The notes beneath the pieces are model-generated. The model was not told where the DNA came from. It saw nothing but the letters and a program-made list of their open reading frames with translations, and searched no databases. The position numbers and the translations under genes were made by a program. From NCBI RefSeq assembly GCF_963853665.1, contig NZ_OY970459.1, positions 2,542,001-2,606,000 of the forward strand: a DNA stretch of 64,000 nucleotides. The letters are read 5' to 3'. Shown here piece after piece: positions 59,444-64,000 of the stretch. The stretch is from Mycobacterium decipiens. GTDB taxonomy: Bacteria > Actinomycetota > Actinomycetes > Mycobacteriales > Mycobacteriaceae. The number at the start of each line of letters is the position of its first letter. Positions within the stretch are counted from its first letter, which is position 1.

Positions 59444-61615
59444 CTAACAGCTCGTTGGTGGGGCGGTTGCAGCGCGCACCGCTTCGGCCAGGTTGGCTGC
59501 CCTGCGATCGGTGAAAACGTCCTCGAGCATCATTTGCTGTCCATCGGGGCCGGTTAGCGGCACCCGCCAGTTCGGGTACTCGTCGGTGGTGCCCGGCTGG
59601 TTCTGCGTCCGGCGATCGCCGACCGCATCGGTCAGCGCCACCCCCAACAGCCGCGACGGCGTCCGGCCTAGGTACCGGTAGAGCGCCAGGACGACCTCCT
59701 CCGAGTCGGGTTCGGCGCCGTCGGCCAGCAATCCGACCCGGCGCAGCTCGGCCATCCAGGCCGCCCGCTCGGCCCGGGCGGACTCGAATTCCACCTCGAC
59801 GGGCTTGGTCAACAAACCCAGGGAGTCCCGCAGCCGCACGTGGTCGCCGGCCAGGTAGCCGGCGGTCGGCGGCAGGTCGTGGGTGGTTACCGACGACAAG
59901 CAGTACTCCCGCCAGCGCTCGGCCGGCAATGGTTTTCCGGCTAGCCCACCGTCTCGATCCAGCTCGAACCAGAGAATTGAGGTACCCAGCAGGCCACGCA
60001 GCAACAGATAGTCACGCACCCACGGCTCGACCGTGCCAAGGTCCTCGCCGACGACAACCGCCCCGGCCCGGTGCGCTTCCAGGGCGACGATGCCGATCAT
60101 CGCTTCGTGGTCGTAGCGCACATAGGTGCCCTGGGTGGGTGGCGCAGCGTCGGGGATCCACCACAATCGGAACAGCCCGATGATGTGGTCGATGCGTACC
60201 CCGCCGGCGTGTCGCAGCACGGCCTGGATCAGCGCGCGGAACGGTCGATACTCCTGCTCGTCCAGCCGGTCCGGCCGCCACGGCGGCTGCGACCAGTCCT
60301 GGCCGAGTTGGTTGAACTCATCCGGCGGCGCGCCGGCGGTCGCCCCCTGCGCCAGCACGTCCTGCAGAGCCCAGGCATCGGCCCCATCGGGGTGCACACC
60401 CACGGCGAGGTCTCCCATAATGCCCAGCGACATGCCGGCCCGTATCGCCTGCGACTGCGCCGCGGCAAGCTGCTCGTCCAGCTGCCATTGCAGCCAGCGG
60501 TGGAAATCAACGGCATCCGCATGTTCGGCGACGAAATCGGCGACACCGGAGGCACCCGGATGCCGCAGTGACTTCGGCCATCGGTGCCAATCATCGCCGT
60601 GCTTCTCGGCCAGCGCGCACCAGGCGGCGAAGTCGTCCAGGGCGCGGCCCTCGCGGGCACGGAAGGCGGTGTAAGCCAGTTCGCGGCCCGCCGACCGTGG
60701 TACCCGGTGGATGCGCTTGAGTGCGGCGCGTTTGGCAGCCCATGCGCTGTCGCGGTCAACGAAGTCGAGCCGGTCGACCCGGTGTTGCACGTCCGTGCGC
60801 AACCGTCGTACCGGACCACGCTTGGGCAGGTCGACGAGTTCCGGAATGGCCTCCACCCGCAGGTAGAGCGGGTTGACGTAGCGCCGCGACGATGGCAGGT
60901 AGGGCGACGGCTCCATCGGCGTCGCCGGCCCGGTGGGCCCGGGAAGTATAGCCGCATGCAGGGGGTTGACCAGCACGTAGTCCGCGCCGTGCGCCGAAGC
61001 CGACCAAAGCGCCAGGTCAGCAAGATCGGTGAGGTCGCCGACGCCCCATGACCGTCGGGACCGCACGCTGTAGAGCTGGATCGCCAGTCCCCAGACACGA
61101 CGGGTTGCGAGCTTTTCCGGCAGCCCGAGCCAATCCGGCGTCACGATAACGGCGGCGCTGGCAAGGGAGTCGCCAGAACGCAGGTGCACCCGGTGGTAGC
61201 CGAGAGGCAGGTCGGCGGGCAACACGAAGCTGGCCTCACCGATCCAGCGTCCGTCAAGATCGAACGGCGGCGTGAAGTTGTCGACCTGCACGACCTCGCC
61301 GCGTGCCGTGCCGTCTTCGAGCTGCAACCACACCTCGGCCGGAGCTCCATGGGGCACATGCACCCAGAACCGCGTCTGCGCCCCGGCGCGCGCGACGATG
61401 GTCGCCGGCAGCGGACGTGCCCAGTGCGACCGCAGCTGCGCGGTCAGGGCGTCGTTGCGTTGCTGTTCTGTCTTCGCCGCAACGCCTAGGGCGGCGAGAA
61501 TGGCCACCAATGTCGCCTCGGAGACGGGCACCTGCCGCCCGGTCCAGTCCTCGTACCCGGTGGCGATGCCGAATCGCCGGGCAAGTTCGACCAGCGAGGG
61601 CGCGAGCTCAGTCAT
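59444..61615 (-). CDS. malQ: 4-alpha-glucanotransferase MalQ
   Basis: A 723-residue GH77 disproportionating enzyme, orthologue of Rv1781c, that transfers alpha-1,4-glucan chains in glycogen and maltose metabolism. It has an N-terminal beta domain, then ALWSASAHGADYVLVNPLHA and PSPYLPSSRRYVNPLYLRVEAI. The nucleophile Asp is in GGVRIDHIIGLFRLWWIP, the acid/base Glu in GAVVVGEDLGTVEPWV and the third Asp in VTTHDLPPTAGYLAGDH. ATG 61615 (MTELAPSLVELARRFG) is chosen; the longer frame to 61663 adds an atypical leader. It is divergent from eccB5. Confidence 0.96.
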   Translation of the reverse strand: MTELAPSLVELARRFGIATGYEDWTGRQVPVSEATLVAILAALGVAAKTEQQRNDALTAQLRSHWARPLPATIVARAGAQTRFWVHVPHGAPAEVWLQLEDGTARGEVVQVDNFTPPFDLDGRWIGEASFVLPADLPLGYHRVHLRSGDSLASAAVIVTPDWLGLPEKLATRRVWGLAIQLYSVRSRRSWGVGDLTDLADLALWSASAHGADYVLVNPLHAAILPGPTGPATPMEPSPYLPSSRRYVNPLYLRVEAIPELVDLPKRGPVRRLRTDVQHRVDRLDFVDRDSAWAAKRAALKRIHRVPRSAGRELAYTAFRAREGRALDDFAAWCALAEKHGDDWHRWPKSLRHPGASGVADFVAEHADAVDFHRWLQWQLDEQLAAAQSQAIRAGMSLGIMGDLAVGVHPDGADAWALQDVLAQGATAGAPPDEFNQLGQDWSQPPWRPDRLDEQEYRPFRALIQAVLRHAGGVRIDHIIGLFRLWWIPDAAPPTQGTYVRYDHEAMIGIVALEAHRAGAVVVGEDLGTVEPWVRDYLLLRGLLGTSILWFELDRDGGLAGKPLPAERWREYCLSSVTTHDLPPTAGYLAGDHVRLRDSLGLLTKPVEVEFESARAERAAWMAELRRVGLLADGAEPDSEEVVLALYRYLGRTPSRLLGVALTDAVGDRRTQNQPGTTDEYPNWRVPLTGPDGQQMMLEDVFTDRRAANLAEAVRAATAPPTSC

Positions 61616-61943
61616 GTCGCCCATCTTGCGTCCAGCACCCGCATACAGGAGAGAGCGGGGCAATCTGACTCGCGCCGCAACGGCGCGGGTGGCTGTGCAA
61701 CCGCACTAGCGATATCACGACCTTGCAGGTCAACGAGGTAGACTGCGGAATTGACGGTTCAACAGGCCGACGTGCTCGTTCGCCGCTACCATGCCCTGTG
61801 AAGACACGACGAAATCCTTGGGGGATCCTCGCGGAAGTGCCGCGTGGCGAGGTCTGTGCGGGTGCCCTGTGGAGTGGTTAACGTAATGCCAAATATCCAG
61901 GTCAACACCCAGGCGTTCTGAGCAGACCGGAAGGTGATCTAGC
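61616..61943. other. Divergent malQ/eccB5 promoter region, 328 bp
   Basis: CGCGCCG-CAA-CGGCGCG (61671-61687) is a perfect 7-bp hairpin, extendable to 10 bp with one wobble pair. TTGACG lies at 61751-61756 and TACCAT (-10-like, TANNNT) at 61787-61792, too far apart to pair. An 11-codon frame (ATG 61886 to TGA 61921) lies just before eccB5. No larger gene is present. Confidence 0.5.
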
Positions 61944-63461
61944 GTGGCTGAAGAGAGCCGCGGGCAGCGGGGGTCGGGATACGGCCTTGGGTTGTCGACG
62001 CGGACCCAGGTAACTGGTTATCAGTTCCTTGCGCGTCGAACCGCAATGGCGTTGACCCGCTGGCGGGTGCGGATGGAGATCGAACCTGGGCGGCGTCAGA
62101 CGTTGGCGGTGGTGGCGTCGGTGTCGGCAGCGTTGGTGATCTGCCTGGGGGCGCTGTTGTGGTCATTTATTAGCCCGTCCGGCCAGTTGAATGAGTCGCC
62201 GATCATTGCGGACCGCGATTCCGGCGCGCTCTACGTCCGCGTCGGTGACCGGTTGTATCCAGCGCTGAATTTGGCATCGGCACGGCTGATCACTGGGCGG
62301 CCGGATAACCCGCACCTGGTTCGGTCGAGCCAGATCTCCACCATGCCGCGCGGACCATTGGTGGGTATCCCGGGTGCGCCGTCATCGTTCTCGCCGAAGA
62401 ATCCGCCTGCGTCGTCGTGGCTGGTATGCGACACCGTAGCGACCTCGTCCAGCATCGGCGCGCCACAAGGCGTTACGGTCACCGTCATAGACGGGACCCC
62501 AGACCTTACCGGCCACCGGCAGCTACTGACTGGATCGGACGCGGTGGTGTTGCGCTACGGCGGTGATGCGTGGGTCATCCGGGAGGGGCGTCGGTCACGA
62601 ATCGAGCCGATGAACCGGGCGGTGTTGTTGCCGTTGGGGTTGACGCCGGAGCAGGTCAGTCAGGCGCGGCCGATGAGCCGGGCGCTATTCGACGCTTTGC
62701 CGGTGGGGCCCGAACTGTTGGTGCCGGACGTGCCGGACGCGGGTGCTCCGGCGACATTCCCGGGTGCTCCCGGACCGGTCGGGACGGTAATCGTGACACC
62801 GCAAATCAGTGGGCCGCAGCAGTATTCGCTGGTTTTGAGCGACGGGGTGCAAACGCTCCCGCCGTTGGTGGCCCAGATCATGCAGAACGCCGGTTCGGGT
62901 AGCACCAAACCGGTGACGGTGGAACCCTCGACGTTGGCCAAGATGCCGGTGGTCAGACGGCTGGATCTGTCCGCCTATCCCGACAACCCGTTGGAAGTGG
63001 TCGACATCCGTGAGCACCCGTCGACCTGCTGGTGGTGGGAGCGGACGGCCGGTGAGAACCGGGCCCGGGTGCAGGTGGTGTCCGGACCTACCATTCCGGT
63101 CGCGGCGAATGAGATGAACAAAGTGGTGTCGCTGGTCAAAGCCGACACGACGGGCCGCGAAGCCGATCAGGTCTACTTCGGCCCCGATTACGCGAACTTC
63201 GTGGCCGTCACCGGCAATAATCCGGCGGCCCAAACTACCGAATCGTTGTGGTGGTTGACCGATGCGGGCGCGCGGTTCGGAGTGGAAGACAGCAAGGAAG
63301 CGCGTGAGGCGTTGGGGTTGACGTTGTCGCCGAGCCCGGCGCCGTGGGTCGCGCTGCGGTTGCTGCCACAAGGCCCCACGCTGTCACGAGCGGACGCGTT
63401 GGTGGAGCACGACACGCTCCCGATGGACATGACCCCGTCAGAGTTGGTGGTACCGAGATGA
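61944..63461 (+). CDS. eccB5: ESX-5 type VII secretion membrane protein EccB5
   Basis: A 505-residue core component of the ESX-5 secretion machine, orthologue of Rv1782. It has a cytoplasmic N-terminus (STRTQVTGYQFLARRTAMALTRWRVRMEIEPGRRQ), one membrane helix (TLAVVASVSAALVICLGALLWSF, about 53-75) and a periplasmic part with the R-repeat/core domains. It includes ADRDSGALYVRVGDRLYPALNLASARLITG and the Cys in SSWLVCDTV and EHPSTCWWWE that would form a disulfide. GTG start with GGAAGGTG 13 bases upstream. Its stop overlaps the eccC5 start (ATGA at 63458). ESX-5 exports PE/PPE proteins, two of which lie in this window. Confidence 0.97.
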   Translation: MAEESRGQRGSGYGLGLSTRTQVTGYQFLARRTAMALTRWRVRMEIEPGRRQTLAVVASVSAALVICLGALLWSFISPSGQLNESPIIADRDSGALYVRVGDRLYPALNLASARLITGRPDNPHLVRSSQISTMPRGPLVGIPGAPSSFSPKNPPASSWLVCDTVATSSSIGAPQGVTVTVIDGTPDLTGHRQLLTGSDAVVLRYGGDAWVIREGRRSRIEPMNRAVLLPLGLTPEQVSQARPMSRALFDALPVGPELLVPDVPDAGAPATFPGAPGPVGTVIVTPQISGPQQYSLVLSDGVQTLPPLVAQIMQNAGSGSTKPVTVEPSTLAKMPVVRRLDLSAYPDNPLEVVDIREHPSTCWWWERTAGENRARVQVVSGPTIPVAANEMNKVVSLVKADTTGREADQVYFGPDYANFVAVTGNNPAAQTTESLWWLTDAGARFGVEDSKEAREALGLTLSPSPAPWVALRLLPQGPTLSRADALVEHDTLPMDMTPSELVVPR

Positions 63462-64000
63462 AACGTGGTTTTGCGCGGCCGACGCCGGAGAAGCCTCCGG
63501 TCATCAAGCCCGAGAACATCGTCCTGCCGACACCGCTGAGCATTCCCCCGCCGGAGGGCAAGCCCTGGTGGCTGATTGTGGTTGGCGTCGTGGTGGTCGG
63601 CCTGCTGGGCGGCATGGTGGCCATGGTCTTCGCCAGCGGTTCGCACGTGTTCGGTGGTGTCGGCTCGATCTTCCCCCTCTTCATGATGGTGGGGATCATG
63701 ATGATGATGTTCCGCGGCATGGGCGGCGGCCAACAGCAGATGAGCCGGCCGAAATTGGATGCCATGCGCGCCCAGTTCATGCTGATGCTGGACATGCTGC
63801 GCGAGACGGCCCAGGAGTCGGCCGACAGCATGGACGCCAACTACCGGTGGTTCCACCCAGCGCCCAGCACGCTGGCGGCCGCCGTGGGATCGCCCAGGAT
63901 GTGGGAGCGCAAGCCCGATGGCAAGGACCTCAACTTCGGGGTGGTCCGTGTCGGGGTGGGAATGACGCGTCCCGAGGTGACCTGGGGCGAGCCGCAGAAC
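63458..64000 (+). CDS. eccC5: ESX-5 type VII secretion ATPase EccC5, 5' part
   Basis: This is the first 181 residues of the FtsK/SpoIIIE-type motor of ESX-5 (Rv1783), cut by the window end. It starts MKRGFARPTPEKPPVIKPENIVLPTPLSIPPPEGKPWW, has two membrane helices (LIVVGVVVVGLLGGMVAMVFA and VGSIFPLFMMVGIMMMMFRGMGGG) and then the DUF region MRAQFMLMLDMLRETAQESADSMDANYRWFHPAPSTL. The ATPase domains lie beyond the edge. Overlaps eccB5 by 4 bases. Confidence 0.97.
   Translation, partial: MKRGFARPTPEKPPVIKPENIVLPTPLSIPPPEGKPWWLIVVGVVVVGLLGGMVAMVFASGSHVFGGVGSIFPLFMMVGIMMMMFRGMGGGQQQMSRPKLDAMRAQFMLMLDMLRETAQESADSMDANYRWFHPAPSTLAAAVGSPRMWERKPDGKDLNFGVVRVGVGMTRPEVTWGEPQN

Noticed and set aside
61751..61792. 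TTGACG and TACCAT as a single promoter of eccB5
   Set aside because: The spacing of about 30 bp is too long for one promoter.

Overview
The window comes from a slow-growing Mycobacterium close to, but outside, the M. tuberculosis complex. It is GC-rich and carries PE/PPE genes, an MmpL transporter, FadD1, an ESX-5 locus and many ATGA/GTGA gene overlaps. Its backbone follows H37Rv Rv1746 to Rv1783 in order: pknF, the FHA-ABC exporter Rv1747, Rv1749c, fadD1 (Rv1750c), Rv1751, Rv1754c, cut1 (Rv1758), Rv1760, Rv1761c, Rv1762c, PE_PGRS31 (Rv1768), Rv1769 to Rv1775, Rv1778c, Rv1779c, Rv1780, malQ (Rv1781c), eccB5 and eccC5. The Rv assignments are made by recall of the proteins, not by a search. The species cannot be named from this alone.

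Layout. 0-5 kb: the end of an NB-ARC/TPR regulator, a TetR regulator, a 5'-degraded Asn/Gly-repeat gene and an MFS transporter. 5-9.6 kb: pknF and its substrate exporter, with a convergent membrane gene. 9.7-15.3 kb: an insertion relative to H37Rv holding a TetR/ferritin-like operon divergent from an SDR, a D,D-carboxypeptidase lipoprotein pair, and a NYN/OST-HTH nuclease coupled to fadD1. 17-21.3 kb: a flavin monooxygenase, a Gfo/Idh oxidoreductase, Rv1754c and a small secreted protein. 21.4-35.2 kb: an accessory block where H37Rv has plcD and IS6110. It contains a displaced mgtA, a LysR/sulfite oxidase pair, an MmpL lacking both proton-relay Asp-Tyr pairs, a flavin monooxygenase/DUF4389/methyltransferase cluster, a PPE gene and a MacB-like ABC exporter. 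35.4-47.7 kb: cut1, Rv1760 to Rv1762c, an IS110-family element with a shortened transposase, PE_PGRS31 and the Rv1769-Rv1771 operon. 47.8-52.7 kb: an IS256-family element with an 8-bp target duplication just upstream of the Rv1772-like ANTAR gene, then the IclR-controlled Rv1774-Rv1775 pair. 52.7-54.4 kb: a different gene set where H37Rv has Rv1776c and cyp144, namely a candidate structured RNA leader, a small secreted protein and a biuret-hydrolase-like enzyme, separated by an 18-bp hairpin. 54.4-64 kb: Rv1778c to malQ with three added genes, then the start of ESX-5.

Links between genes. PknF phosphorylates the FHA exporter next to it. Three divergent regulator/enzyme pairs (TetR/SDR, LysR/sulfite oxidase, IclR/FAD oxidase) each have clear inverted repeats in the shared promoter. 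No tRNA, rRNA or CRISPR array was seen. The points most worth following are the D-Y-less MmpL and its cluster, the candidate RNA leader near 52.9 kb, the tandem TetR and LysR operators, the misplaced mgtA and the IS256 insertion.
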